DNA of 64,000 nucleotides, taken from assembly GCF_000210915.2 (NCBI RefSeq), contig NC_016620.1:3371934-3435933 (forward strand). The letters are read 5' to 3'. A model generated the notes under the pieces. The model was not told the origin of the DNA. It made no database searches and saw nothing but the letters and a program-made list of their open reading frames with translations. Both the position numbers and the translations under genes were made by a program. This DNA comes from Halobacteriovorax marinus SJ. GTDB taxonomy: Bacteria > Bdellovibrionota > Bacteriovoracia > Bacteriovoracales > Bacteriovoracaceae. This document shows, in pieces, positions 44,423 to 55,668 of this stretch (position 1 is its first letter; each line of letters opens with the position of its first letter).

Positions 44423-45592
44423 ATGCAAAGAGTAGATATATCAAATTTCAAAAATAAAAAGACTGCACTTGTAATGTCAGGTGGTGTTGTCAAGGCCGCA
44501 GCTTGGCATCTGGGAGTAGCACTAGCTCTCGAAGAGCTTGGATTTACGCTCAAAAATAACGAGTCATCTCCCAGTGATTTAGAAATTTCTACTTATGTAG
44601 GTTCTAGTGCAGGCTCCCTCATCGGTCTCTACTTCGCTCAAGGCTTCAGGCCAATGGATATTATCGAGGCCACAATTAATAAGGATAATAGTAAAATTAG
44701 GGCCATAAACTATAAGGATATGCTCAGTCTTAAAAAGCCGCAGGGAAATCCTACCAGCTACTATGACCCTTTAGAGGGCTTTCCTAAAATACTAAAGCGT
44801 ATTCTAAAGCCCGTGCTCTCTCTTCCTGGTATTTTTAGTACGCAGGGCCTACACGATTATCTTATTGAGAATGTCATTAAAGAGAAAACCTTTGAAGAAC
44901 TTGAAGCTGACCTCTTTGTCGTGGCCACTCAACTTGATCATTCAAGAAAGGTGATCTTTAGTAAGTATAATTATCCAAATCCAAGTCATGATAATACGGC
45001 TAACTACTATACTGGTATCCCACTTGCAGAAAGTGTCACTGCTTCAATGAGTGTTCCACCATTCTATAGTCCATACCCAATAAAGAATCCTCACACAGGA
45101 CAAACAGATTATTATATCGATGGTGAGATTAGAGAAACTCTATCCACCCACGTTGCCTTTGATCACGATTGCGAATTTATTATCTCTTCATGGACCCATA
45201 CGCCCTATCACTTTCATGATGAGATAGGGTCACTAGTTAATTACGGTCTACCAGCGATTTGTACTCAAGCAATTTATTTAATGATCCAAAAGAAGATCGT
45301 TGCCAATAGAGCAAGACGTGAGCTCTCGGCAGATATCATCAATACAGTAAATGATTATCTCAAGACTAATAAGTTTGAAGAGAAGCATCGCAATCAACTC
45401 ACAAGTATTCTAGAAAAGAAATTATCATATAAACCTAATGTACACATGATTGATATTTTTCCAAGACATGAAGACTATCAATTATTCTTTAGAAATTCAT
45501 TCTCTTTAAACTCTGATAAAACATCAGAGATGGTTTCGGCAGGATATAAGCGTACAATCAATATTTTCAAACGGCACGAATGGGAAAGTTAA
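44423..45592 (+). CDS. Patatin-like phospholipase
   Basis: 389 residues with the complete patatin Ser-Asp dyad: oxyanion loop SGGVVKAAAW (19-28), nucleophile S62 in GSSAG, and D233 in the IDGEIRE motif. The family hydrolyses membrane phospholipids. No signal peptide is visible, so it acts in the cytoplasm or leaves by a signal-independent route. Its end overlaps the next gene, an MltD-like wall hydrolase, by 13 bases; a membrane-plus-wall lytic pair would suit predation or prey lysis, though that is inference. Confidence 0.88.
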   Translation: MQRVDISNFKNKKTALVMSGGVVKAAAWHLGVALALEELGFTLKNNESSPSDLEISTYVGSSAGSLIGLYFAQGFRPMDIIEATINKDNSKIRAINYKDMLSLKKPQGNPTSYYDPLEGFPKILKRILKPVLSLPGIFSTQGLHDYLIENVIKEKTFEELEADLFVVATQLDHSRKVIFSKYNYPNPSHDNTANYYTGIPLAESVTASMSVPPFYSPYPIKNPHTGQTDYYIDGEIRETLSTHVAFDHDCEFIISSWTHTPYHFHDEIGSLVNYGLPAICTQAIYLMIQKKIVANRARRELSADIINTVNDYLKTNKFEEKHRNQLTSILEKKLSYKPNVHMIDIFPRHEDYQLFFRNSFSLNSDKTSEMVSAGYKRTINIFKRHEWES

Positions 45593-46941
45593 TACTCGTA
45601 TTTTTATTTATTACAAATTCTTTTGCTCTGATACCAGAGAACTTCTTTCAAGACGACCTAACAATCATAGAGAGTATTGTTTTAAAGAAGAAAGTTGAAT
45701 ACTTCGATTTGGGACCACTCTATAAGGGTGATCAATTTCATTATTACGCCAGAGATCCTGAAAATAGAATCTCAAATGAGTTTCCAATTCCAAAGTACTT
45801 CTACAATAAGGTTCATTTCTGGTTCAATATTTATACTCTTTATGATTCAAACTATGCCGTACTCCATGACAAAGTGAATATGAGTATTATTTATGATGTT
45901 CTAGATTATACATCACTCGCAAATTCTGGACTTAATCGTCATACTAAATTTGCCCTCCAATCAAAGCTCACATTAAATAAGGTTAAAGAGTTAAAGAAAG
46001 TATTCAAAAATCTTGGGGCCAATAAGAATCTAGGACTACAAGAGCAGAATATTCTCAAGGCCCTTAAAAGCTCTAGAGTTCAAATACCTAAAGGAAAAAA
46101 TAAGAGAAAACAGTTCTTTAAAAAGCTCGCAAATAACCTTCGTGCTCAAACAGGTCAAAAGGATAATATTCAACGAGGGCTCTCAAATATTCAGCCCTTT
46201 GAGAAGTCCATGGATAAGTACTTTAATAAGTTCAAGCTTCCCAAAGAGTTGAAGGCCATTCCATTTCTTGAATCTTCATTTAATACTAAGGCAAGATCTA
46301 AAGTAGATGCCGTCGGTACGTGGCAATTTATGAAGTATATTGGCAGTCACTATATGCCAATTAATCGCTATGTTGATGGAAGAATGAACCCTCTTCTCTC
46401 AACAATCAGTGCCCTACACCTACTCAAGCAAAATAAACAAATCTTAAAGTCCTGGGACCTTGCTGTAACTGCTTATAACTCTGGTCCTAAGCATTATATA
46501 AGGGCGAAGAGAAAGCTAAAAAAGAAGAATGCTGACTTAGAATATATCCTTAAAAACTATAAGCATCCCCATATTGGTTTTGCATCAAAGAACTTCTATA
46601 CCGAGTTCTTGGCCCTTGTTTACTCTCTCGCTTATAGAGAGAACTTCTTTGATAAACCTTCCGGCGATCCTCATGATAGAGTCAAAATCTTCGTAACTAA
46701 ATGTACACAATCACCTGACTGGTACTTTAGGAACGTTAAGAAAATTGATCCCGAAACCAGACTAATCAATCTTCACTTCAAGAGAAGGAAGCTTAAATCA
46801 AGGCTTAGAAAAGGTCAGATTATTTTTGCAGATGTAGACTTAAATCCAAAGAAATATTACGAGCTTCCAGATAAGTATATAACTAAGAAGTACCCTAAGA
46901 ATTGGTCAAAGTTAGTTAGTAGAATGAAATGTGGTAAATAA
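45580..46941 (+). CDS. Membrane-bound lytic transglycosylase (MltD-like)
   Basis: 453 residues with a signal peptide (about 1-17, LVFLFITNSFA). The catalytic domain has LKAIPFLESSFNTKARS with E231, DAVGTWQFMKY, and LAVTAYNSGP, the MltD and family 1D pattern. The C-terminal region is very basic (KRRKLKSRLRKGQ) but has no clear LysM repeat, unlike typical MltD. It is translationally coupled to the patatin gene. It cuts peptidoglycan, either its own wall or that of prey. Confidence 0.88.
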   Translation: MGKLILVFLFITNSFALIPENFFQDDLTIIESIVLKKKVEYFDLGPLYKGDQFHYYARDPENRISNEFPIPKYFYNKVHFWFNIYTLYDSNYAVLHDKVNMSIIYDVLDYTSLANSGLNRHTKFALQSKLTLNKVKELKKVFKNLGANKNLGLQEQNILKALKSSRVQIPKGKNKRKQFFKKLANNLRAQTGQKDNIQRGLSNIQPFEKSMDKYFNKFKLPKELKAIPFLESSFNTKARSKVDAVGTWQFMKYIGSHYMPINRYVDGRMNPLLSTISALHLLKQNKQILKSWDLAVTAYNSGPKHYIRAKRKLKKKNADLEYILKNYKHPHIGFASKNFYTEFLALVYSLAYRENFFDKPSGDPHDRVKIFVTKCTQSPDWYFRNVKKIDPETRLINLHFKRRKLKSRLRKGQIIFADVDLNPKKYYELPDKYITKKYPKNWSKLVSRMKCGK

Positions 46942-46943
46942 CT

Positions 46944-49052
46944 TTATAGCTGCTCTACAATTATTGTATTGGAAGAGCAGAAAGTTTGAATATAGTCTTT
47001 AGATTGATCTGAGTATTCAACTTCTAAGTTAATTGTTCCAGTAGTATCACCAATCATAAACACTTTCTTAGCAAAATCACTGGCCTCAGTATTAAACATT
47101 CCGTCTTTATCTAGATAGAGAGTTTCAATCCCGATTGGTCCTTTATAACTCTCACTTGCAACTCTCATATCAACAATATTCTTATCAAAGTTAACCTGAA
47201 TTAAGCATCTATCCTGTAGGTCACCTATTTTGAAAGTATCCAGTACATAATTTAAGTATTCACGACTTGGAACATGTATTGATTTATTATCTTGGTAACC
47301 AGCATAGATACTCTCACCCAAGTGCTTTAACTCTAGATATTTTCTCATACCTAAAGGAAGAATCGGTCTCTCTACTTCATATAAGTTGAGCCCAATGGCC
47401 TTTGAACCAATTCCTGTATTAAAGTATCGAATATCATCACTATCAATATTTAGCTCTAGATCATTCTTTCCAAGTAACTTTGTTTCATATAATTCAATAT
47501 TTTCTTTCTTAGATTGAATATATGTATTTGACTCATAGAAGACATGATCTTCAACAAGATGAACTATCTTCTCACCAATTTCATTATTTAAAGTTAGGTA
47601 TTGAATTAAAGTATTACCAGGCTCAACTCCAACATAGAGAATGAATCTATAATCATCACCTTCTTCTACTTTTTTAAATCTATCGTTAAGTAAAATTCTT
47701 TCAACATATTTATGATCAATATCAACGCTATCAGTAGACTCATCAAGCTCAATAAGAAGCATAGCTCCTCTAATTCCATCAAATCTTTTAAATACGTCAC
47801 TTCTTTCTAGTAATGGAATATTAACTAAGAAGTCACCATACTCTAATGGTAGCTCAACAATAGTTGGGAACGTTTCACTACTTAAGATTGTTCCTCTTAT
47901 TGTAGAGATTCTTTCATTAATTTGTTCTTCAATTTCAATTGCCCCTATAGAACCACTAACGATTGGTGATCCTAAGCTTACATCGCTTACAAATTGAAAT
48001 GGTACTGCGTTTTTCTCAAGACCTGAGTCTATAATTCCTAGTGATGTTTTCACTGTTAATTTCGCATTGTAACTTTGAGAGTTTTTCTTTCCACTGCTCA
48101 ATGATGATTTAATCATTTGTGAGTAGTCAGGTAGAGCTGCTGGTTTTTGAGTAGTCACAGCTTTGTGAGTATTCATTGCTAAATTTACTTGCTTACCCTT
48201 AGGTAATAAGTTCATTGCTTCATCTATAGATAGAACTTCTTCTTTAAGTGGATTATTTGCTACTGTCTCTGTAACTATCTTTTTCTTAGCTACTTGTTTT
48301 ACAACTTCTTTTTTAGTTTCTTTCTTGTTAACTTTTTCTTGTGCAATTTCTTTTTTAGATGAGTAGTCAAAAAAGAGTGGTTCATCATCTGTTGAATCTT
48401 TTTTCTCTTTTCTTTCTTTGGCCACATCTTCTACATTTAGATTATTCACTAGTTCATTTATCATGGCCTCTTCAGCTTCATTTAATTTTTCTGTAGCTGA
48501 CATACTCAACTTAATTTCATCTTCTTTATTTTGGATATTCTTTTTTTCTTCCTTGATTACTGGTGCAACATTTTCAATAGTCTCAACTAAAGGCTTATCT
48601 ACTTGAGCTAATTGAACTTTTTCAGATGTGTTTACCGGTAGTGCAAAATTATTCAATAGACTTGCAACGACAAATGTTTTTATCACTGGTACCTCAAAAG
48701 CTTTTATACTTATTAACTCACTATTATCAATTTCGTATCTAGAGAGGTTCTCTTCTCTCTTTCTTGCATGCTTAACAACTCTCTTGATCTTTTTAACTTT
48801 CTTAAATCTATTAAGAGCAATCATATGATTTGTATTTAGAGTCTTCTCTAAATTAGAAGTCTTAGCTTCTTTACTAACATCTGTTGATCTTTCTAAATGA
48901 ATGCTTGATAGGCCCTTAGAAGCCTTTATTAGGCTGGTGATATCAACAACTGTCTTATCTGCTATAAAGTGCTTATACGTGTGCTTAGCGGCCTCGAATG
49001 TGCCTACAGTGAGAAGTGCGAATAGAGTTGTTATAAATACGTATTTTTTCAT
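46944..49052 (-). CDS. Large membrane-anchored protein, unknown function
   Basis: 702 residues. An N-terminal hydrophobic segment (MKKYVFITTLFALLTVGTF) anchors or exports it; a basic stretch follows (VKKIKRVVKHARKR near 90), then about 200 residues of low-complexity K, E, V and N linker (160-290), then a beta-rich C-terminal half (from about 320). Residues 367-371 read GSIGA and are encoded by one copy of the palindromic word also found in mnmE and next to parB. The linker looks like a wall-spanning stalk. I recognise no family. Confidence 0.72.
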   Translation of the reverse strand: MKKYVFITTLFALLTVGTFEAAKHTYKHFIADKTVVDITSLIKASKGLSSIHLERSTDVSKEAKTSNLEKTLNTNHMIALNRFKKVKKIKRVVKHARKREENLSRYEIDNSELISIKAFEVPVIKTFVVASLLNNFALPVNTSEKVQLAQVDKPLVETIENVAPVIKEEKKNIQNKEDEIKLSMSATEKLNEAEEAMINELVNNLNVEDVAKERKEKKDSTDDEPLFFDYSSKKEIAQEKVNKKETKKEVVKQVAKKKIVTETVANNPLKEEVLSIDEAMNLLPKGKQVNLAMNTHKAVTTQKPAALPDYSQMIKSSLSSGKKNSQSYNAKLTVKTSLGIIDSGLEKNAVPFQFVSDVSLGSPIVSGSIGAIEIEEQINERISTIRGTILSSETFPTIVELPLEYGDFLVNIPLLERSDVFKRFDGIRGAMLLIELDESTDSVDIDHKYVERILLNDRFKKVEEGDDYRFILYVGVEPGNTLIQYLTLNNEIGEKIVHLVEDHVFYESNTYIQSKKENIELYETKLLGKNDLELNIDSDDIRYFNTGIGSKAIGLNLYEVERPILPLGMRKYLELKHLGESIYAGYQDNKSIHVPSREYLNYVLDTFKIGDLQDRCLIQVNFDKNIVDMRVASESYKGPIGIETLYLDKDGMFNTEASDFAKKVFMIGDTTGTINLEVEYSDQSKDYIQTFCSSNTIIVEQL
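47940..47955. repeat. Single copy of the palindromic GGTYCYATRG word
   Basis: TGCCCCTATAGAACCA on the plus strand, the same as the copy at 60450-60465 except for the first base. It lies inside the 702-residue protein gene and is read in frame as Gly-Ser-Ile-Gly-Ala (residues 367-371). Confidence 0.75.
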
Positions 49053-49130
49053 TACTAGTATTTATATTTTCAACTCTTAGCACTTAATTTTAAAGTAATA
49101 AAAGTTTGCCTAGTGATTTTGTGATTACCC

Positions 49131-49156
49131 AAAAAAAAAGCCGCTTAAAAAGCGGC
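49131..49156 (-). terminator. Intrinsic terminator of the ATP synthase operon
   Basis: GCCGCTT (49140-49146) pairs with AAGCGGC (49150-49156) around AAA. On the minus strand a run of nine T follows. It sits 28 bases past the atpC stop. Confidence 0.9.
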
Positions 49157-49183
49157 CCTTGGATATTCAATTTTGACTATTCA

Positions 49184-49615
49184 CTAAAGATTTCTACTTC
49201 TGACAAAGTCGTGTAGTTGAATTCTAAGCTTTGCTCTCTCTTCTTTTCTTCTGTATTTTTCAATTTCATCATCAGAGAGACCTTGAGATTCTTGTAGCCT
49301 TTGCTTGGCATTTAAAAGAGCAGCTTCAGCTCTCTCTTTATCAATCTCAACAGCTTCTTCAGCAACATTTGCAAGAATAGTAACTTTTTGATCAAGTATT
49401 TTACAAATTCCTGTAGTGATCCCAAAAAATCTATCTGGATCATCAGCACCACCAAAAATAGATAACATTCCTGTATCTAACTTAGTCACAACGTGAGTAT
49501 GGTCCTTTAAAACATTAATTTGACCTCTTTCAGTTGGAACTAAAAGTGCTTCAGCAGGAACATCCTTTGCAATAATTGCATATGGAGTCAAAACATCTAC
49601 TGTAAAATTATTCAT
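49184..49615 (-). CDS. atpC: ATP synthase epsilon subunit
   Basis: The 143-residue rotor subunit couples the catalytic head to the membrane ring and inhibits ATP hydrolysis. It starts FTVDVLTPYAIIAKDVPAEALLVPTERGQINVLKDH, the usual N-terminal beta sandwich, and ends in a helical hairpin (KERAEAALLNAKQRLQ..). It is the last gene of the operon, 47 bases after atpD with a hairpin between. Confidence 0.93.
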   Translation of the reverse strand: MNNFTVDVLTPYAIIAKDVPAEALLVPTERGQINVLKDHTHVVTKLDTGMLSIFGGADDPDRFFGITTGICKILDQKVTILANVAEEAVEIDKERAEAALLNAKQRLQESQGLSDDEIEKYRRKEERAKLRIQLHDFVRSRNL

Positions 49616-49632
49616 ACAAATCCCAAATATAT

Positions 49633-49655
49633 CTGGGGATAAAAACTATCCCCAG
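49633..49655 (-). other. Intercistronic hairpin between atpD and atpC
   Basis: CTGGGGATA (49633-49641) pairs with TATCCCCAG (49647-49655), a perfect 9-bp stem with a five-base loop. No T run follows on the minus strand, so it is unlikely to terminate; it may protect or set a cleavage point in the mRNA. Confidence 0.75.
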
Positions 49656-49662
49656 TTATTAA

Positions 49663-51961
<2,299 letters not shown>

Positions 51962-51979
51962 TATGGCTCCTCATAAAGA

Positions 51980-52001
51980 GGAAGAAGTTTTACCTTCTTC
52001 C
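51980..52001 (-). other. Intercistronic hairpin between atpA and atpG
   Basis: GGAAGAAG (51980-51987) pairs with CTTCTTCC (51994-52001), an 8-bp stem with a six-base loop, just upstream of the GAGGAGCC ribosome site of atpG. It could control mRNA processing or atpG translation. Confidence 0.65.
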
Positions 52002-52004
52002 AAA

Positions 52005-53507
52005 TTAGTATTTAAGTCCTGCTACATAATCTTTAATGATAGAGATTAACTTCTCTTCATCTTGAACTGCTTTCTTCTCATTAATTTCTTTAACCATGTC
52101 AGCATGCTTAGAGTTCATTAATTCGATTAGACCTTTCTCACACTCTTGAATTTTATCAACAGGTACTGAGTCAAGTAGACCTTTTGTTGCTGCGAAAATA
52201 CCAATAACTTGATCAACAACTTCCATAGGAACATATTGTCCTTGCTTTAGAAGCTCAACAAGTCTCTCACCTTTTGAAAGCTGAGCTTGAGTAGCTGCAT
52301 CTAGGTCAGAACCAAATGCCGCGAAAGCAGCAAGCTCTCTAAATGAAGCAAGATCAAGTCTAAGAGTACCAGCAACTTTCTTCATTGCTTTAATTTGCGC
52401 TGAACCACCTACCCTAGAAACAGAAAGACCAACGTTAACTGCAGGACGTACACCTGAGTTAAATAAGTCAGACTCTAGGAAGATCTGTCCATCTGTAATT
52501 GAAATAACGTTTGTAGGAATATATGCAGAAACGTCACCTTCCTGAGTTTCAATAACTGGAAGTGCTGTTAATGAACCTGCTCCTAACTCGTCAGAAAGCT
52601 TTGCAGCTCTTTCTAATAGTCTTGAGTGTAGATAGAAAACGTCACCTGGGAATGCTTCACGCCCTGGTGGTCTTCTAAGTAGTAATGACATTTGTCTATA
52701 TGCTTGAGCTTGCTTAGTTAAATCGTCATAAACGATAACTGCGTGCTTACCATTATCTCTATAGTACTCACCCATTGTACAACCAGTATATGGTGCTAAG
52801 TACTGAAGTGGTGCTGTATCAGATGCTGTTGCAGAAACGATGATTGTGTAATCAAGTGCTCCAGCTTCTTTTAGTTTTTGTTGTACTTGTCTAACAGTAG
52901 AGTTCTTCTGTCCAATAGCAACGTAAATACATACAACATCTTTACCTTTTTGGTTAATGATTGTATCGATAGCTACTGCTGTCTTACCAGTCTTACGGTC
53001 ACCAATAATAAGCTCACGCTGACCTCTACCAATTGGAATCATAGAGTCAATTGCTTTGATACCTGTTTGAAGAGGCTCATGAACTGGCTTTCTTGCAATA
53101 ATTCCTGGTGCTTTAATTTCAATTTTACCATAGTTGTCAGAGTTAATTTCACCCTGTCCATCAATAGGCTCACCGATAGCGTTAACAACTCTACCAAGTA
53201 GAGCATCACCAACTGGAACTTCAACGATTTTTTCAGTTCTCTTTACAGTAGAACCTTCTTTAATATCGTTATCGTTACCTAGAATAGCAACACCAACGTT
53301 GTTAGCTTCTAAGTTAAGAACCATACCTTTAGTACCTGTTCCAAATTCAACAAGTTCTCCGGCCATAACGTTCTTAAGTCCAAATACTCTGGCAACACCG
53401 TCACCAACAGTAAGAACAGTTCCAACTTCATCAACTTGTAATTTAGTTTCGAAATTGGCAATTCTACTTTTAATAATGCTCGTAATTTCTTCTGGGTTCA
53501 TCGACAT
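52005..53507 (-). CDS. atpA: ATP synthase alpha subunit
   Basis: The non-catalytic nucleotide-binding subunit of F1, 500 residues. Walker A reads [15 protein letters not shown], with lysine where Escherichia coli has glutamine (GDRQTGKT). Also visible are IGRGQRELI, the late [18 protein letters not shown] with the arginine finger, and the helical C-terminus. Nineteen bases separate it from atpH. Confidence 0.97.
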   Translation of the reverse strand: MSMNPEEITSIIKSRIANFETKLQVDEVGTVLTVGDGVARVFGLKNVMAGELVEFGTGTKGMVLNLEANNVGVAILGNDNDIKEGSTVKRTEKIVEVPVGDALLGRVVNAIGEPIDGQGEINSDNYGKIEIKAPGIIARKPVHEPLQTGIKAIDSMIPIGRGQRELIIGDRKTGKTAVAIDTIINQKGKDVVCIYVAIGQKNSTVRQVQQKLKEAGALDYTIIVSATASDTAPLQYLAPYTGCTMGEYYRDNGKHAVIVYDDLTKQAQAYRQMSLLLRRPPGREAFPGDVFYLHSRLLERAAKLSDELGAGSLTALPVIETQEGDVSAYIPTNVISITDGQIFLESDLFNSGVRPAVNVGLSVSRVGGSAQIKAMKKVAGTLRLDLASFRELAAFAAFGSDLDAATQAQLSKGERLVELLKQGQYVPMEVVDQVIGIFAATKGLLDSVPVDKIQECEKGLIELMNSKHADMVKEINEKKAVQDEEKLISIIKDYVAGLKY

Positions 53508-53525
53508 TAGATACCTCTTTAATAA

Positions 53526-54065
53526 TTATTCACTTAATACTGAATCTTTAAATTTTGCTAATTGATTATCTAACGAAGCATCAAGCTGTAGATCTTCTAC
53601 TGTTACTTTGTAACCTGCTGTGATGTCTTCATTTTGTACATACGTTAATTCTGTTGTTAGTCCTAATTTTTCCTTAAGATAAGTAGTCATCTTAGTTTTA
53701 AATTCTGGAGAAACTTCAGAGTTACTTCCTTCAATAGTTCCTCTAAGGAAACCTTTATTATGATCATCAATCACAATAACTTCTTTGAAGATGAGAGGAA
53801 AAATACTAATTCTTTTCTCGTTAATTAGAAAATTAACAAAGTTTGTTACGATTGAAGATAAACCAAGCTTTGATAAAATTTCTTTCATCACTTCTTCTTT
53901 TTCTTCAACAGTAAAAACATCTAAGAACAGTAAGTTTTCAAGATCGTTGTTCTTATTAATAAGAACATTTAAATCCGTAAGCTCTTTTGCAGCATCAACT
54001 TTAGCTTCGCTAGCTAATTCGATAAGTGACTGAGCATAGGCTTTTGCAACAATTTGTTCTTTCAT
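53526..54065 (-). CDS. atpH: ATP synthase delta subunit
   Basis: 179 residues: an N-terminal helical bundle (AKAYAQSLIELASEAK) and a C-terminal part with VTAxxL-like GYKVTVEDLQLDASLDNQLAKFKDSVL. It joins the top of F1 to the b/b' stalk. It sits between atpF and atpA, as in most operons. Confidence 0.92.
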   Translation of the reverse strand: MKEQIVAKAYAQSLIELASEAKVDAAKELTDLNVLINKNNDLENLLFLDVFTVEEKEEVMKEILSKLGLSSIVTNFVNFLINEKRISIFPLIFKEVIVIDDHNKGFLRGTIEGSNSEVSPEFKTKMTTYLKEKLGLTTELTYVQNEDITAGYKVTVEDLQLDASLDNQLAKFKDSVLSE

Positions 54066-54082
54066 TACTTAACCACCAAAAG

Positions 54083-54610
54083 TTAGATTTCAGATACTAA
54101 TTTATTAGTAACTTTATCTTTATATTCTTTGTTTTCGTTTATTTTTGATTTTGCTTTTGAAATAACTTGATCAACTAAAGATGCATTAATTGCTCTTACG
54201 GCCTGATCCTTTTCGTAAGCGACTTTTTGATCAGCATCTTCATTTAGCTTCTGAATCATATTTACTGTTTCTTCAGCATTTTGCTTTTCAAATTTTTCGA
54301 TCTGCTCTTTTGTCTCTTTCATAATCTTTTCAGACTCAGACTTTAGAGAGTTCATTTTCTTTTCATACATATCAAGCTTGATTTGAGCTTCTTTGTCTTT
54401 CTCCTCAGCAACATTATAAAGAGCTTCTACTTCTTCAGCATTCTTAGTGAACGCGGCACTAATTGGCTTTCTAAGTAAAACAATCATAACGATTAAAAGA
54501 GGGACAAAGTTCCACGCAGGAAGAATAAGTTCAGAAATATGGCCACCGTGACCACCACCAGCTGCTTGAACATCAGCAACAGTTAGAATTAAAGCAATTA
54601 ACTTCAACAT
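54083..54610 (-). CDS. atpF: ATP synthase b subunit
   Basis: 175 residues: a short signal-like start, a Gly/His-rich stretch (AGGGHGGH), one membrane helix (about 30-46, LPAWNFVPLLIVMIVLL), then a long charged coiled coil to the end. It is the second of two b-type genes and forms the peripheral stalk with b'. The Gly/His insert before the helix is uncommon among the b subunits I know. Confidence 0.85.
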   Translation of the reverse strand: MLKLIALILTVADVQAAGGGHGGHISELILPAWNFVPLLIVMIVLLRKPISAAFTKNAEEVEALYNVAEEKDKEAQIKLDMYEKKMNSLKSESEKIMKETKEQIEKFEKQNAEETVNMIQKLNEDADQKVAYEKDQAVRAINASLVDQVISKAKSKINENKEYKDKVTNKLVSEI

Positions 54611-54624
54611 TCTATATATCCTTA

Positions 54625-55068
54625 TTAATTTGTTAATTTATTAACGAGATCACCAGATAAAGAATCTGCTTCTTTAAGTACATTTGCTTTATGCACTTCA
54701 AGTTCTGCCATAAATTCTTTTCTCTTTTCATCAACTTGAATATTTAATTGATTTTCGACTTCTTTAAGTTTTGATTTTTGAGCGTCAATTGCTGCATTTC
54801 TTTTTTCAGAAAGAAGAGAGTATGCATCGTGGTTAGCTCTATCTAATTCTGCCTTATACTTTTGTGCTAATTCTTCTGCTTCAGCAAATTTCTTATTAGC
54901 ATTACCTTCTAACTTTGTTGTTTTACTCTCTCTTAGATCAAGAACTTCCTGAAGCTTTCCAAAAAGTGTGTACTTCAATACAAAATAGAAAACAAGAACA
55001 AGGGCTAACTGGTAAAAGAAGGTAATATCTGCACCTAAGCTTTTAAAAATATTAAGGATAGTATCCAT
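54625..55068 (-). CDS. atpF': ATP synthase b' subunit
   Basis: 147 residues: a membrane helix (about 14-33, ITFFYQLALVLVFYFVLKYTL) and a long alpha-helical coiled coil rich in K, E and A. It starts behind AGGAG and is the first gene of the operon. Two b-type genes mean a heterodimeric stalk, as in photosynthetic bacteria and several delta-proteobacteria-related groups. Which of the two is b and which b' is by position. Confidence 0.82.
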   Translation of the reverse strand: MDTILNIFKSLGADITFFYQLALVLVFYFVLKYTLFGKLQEVLDLRESKTTKLEGNANKKFAEAEELAQKYKAELDRANHDAYSLLSEKRNAAIDAQKSKLKEVENQLNIQVDEKRKEFMAELEVHKANVLKEADSLSGDLVNKLTN

Positions 55069-55094
55069 ACTGACAGGGCTCCTAAAACTAAAGA

Positions 55095-55114
55095 CTTCAC
55101 ATTAAAAAGTGAAG
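55095..55114 (-). other. Small hairpin in the ATP synthase leader
   Basis: CTTCAC (55095-55100) pairs with GTGAAG (55109-55114) across eight A/T-rich bases. It lies in the untranslated leader between the promoter candidate and the atpF' ribosome site. A weak attenuator or RNA stability element are both possible. Confidence 0.4.
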
Positions 55115-55151
55115 AATTACTTTTTACGATTATGTATATAAACGACCTTAA

Positions 55152-55180
55152 TGAATACTTATAGAGGCGTATAACGTCAA
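55152..55180 (-). promoter_or_regulatory. Promoter candidate of the ATP synthase operon
   Basis: On the minus strand TTGACG (55180-55175), 17 bases, then TATTCA (55157-55152), about 85 bases before the atpF' ATG. It is in the 180-base gap after bactofilin; the -10 is only fair. Confidence 0.45.
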
Positions 55181-55248
55181 GGAATTTAAGAATTAACTAG
55201 TAAGAAAAATAGTGTGAATGAGTCTGTTTTAATATGAATTTTATTTGA

Positions 55249-55635
55249 TTAATTTTCCTGGTCACGCATTTTAGTTGTACCATGAAAAATGACGCCCTCT
55301 TCCACAATTAAACTAGGAGTTGTAATTGTTCCTTCAAATCTTGCGGGCTTAATAATTTCTACTCGACTTGAAGCTTTTATGTTGCCCTTAACGGTTCCTG
55401 AGATAAGAATAACATTTGCATTAACATCTGCGTTAATAATAGCACCTTCAGAAACTATAACTGTATCGTTAGAGAAAATACTTCCATTTACTATTCCAGC
55501 TATTCGGGCAACACCATTAAACGAAAGATTGCCTTCAAATTTACAACCTTCTTCAATAATTGCTGAAATGTCCTTTTCACTGTTTTGCATTTTCTTCTCT
55601 TCTGGTTCTATAGGACCATTTTTTTCTGCCCCCAT
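55249..55635 (-). CDS. Bactofilin
   Basis: A polymer-forming cytoskeletal protein, 128 residues from the ATG at 55635. The core (about 20-125) is a series of short beta turns: EEGCKFEGNLSFNGVARIAGIVNGSIFSNDTVIVSEGA and so on, the right-handed beta-helix of bactofilins, which assist cell shape, wall enzymes or ParB positioning. The ATG lies inside a copy of the palindromic word; an ATG at 55590 just before MQNSEKD is an alternative start. The frame runs in register with parB across a single stop. Residues 2-11 encode GAEKNGPIEP, part of the repeat peptide. Confidence 0.85.
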   Translation of the reverse strand: MGAEKNGPIEPEEKKMQNSEKDISAIIEEGCKFEGNLSFNGVARIAGIVNGSIFSNDTVIVSEGAIINADVNANVILISGTVKGNIKASSRVEIIKPARFEGTITTPSLIVEEGVIFHGTTKMRDQEN

Positions 55636-55666
55636 AGAACCACGGCAATGTGGTCCTATGGGACCA
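55603..55666. repeat. Three copies of the palindromic word, 24 bp apart, between parB and bactofilin
   Basis: Copies are TGGTTCTATAGGACCA (55603-55618), GCCCCCATAGAACCA (55628-55642) and TGGTCCTATGGGACCA (55651-55666). The centres are exactly 24 bases apart. The last lies in the untranslated space just after the parB stop; the middle one holds the bactofilin ATG at 55635. On the minus strand all read in the bactofilin frame. Confidence 0.85.
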
Positions 55667-55668
55667 CT

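Noticed and set aside
46950..46980. Inverted repeat CTGCTCT / AGAGCAG between the MltD-like gene and the 702-residue gene
   Set aside because: Most of it is within the coding end of the minus-strand gene and no T run follows.
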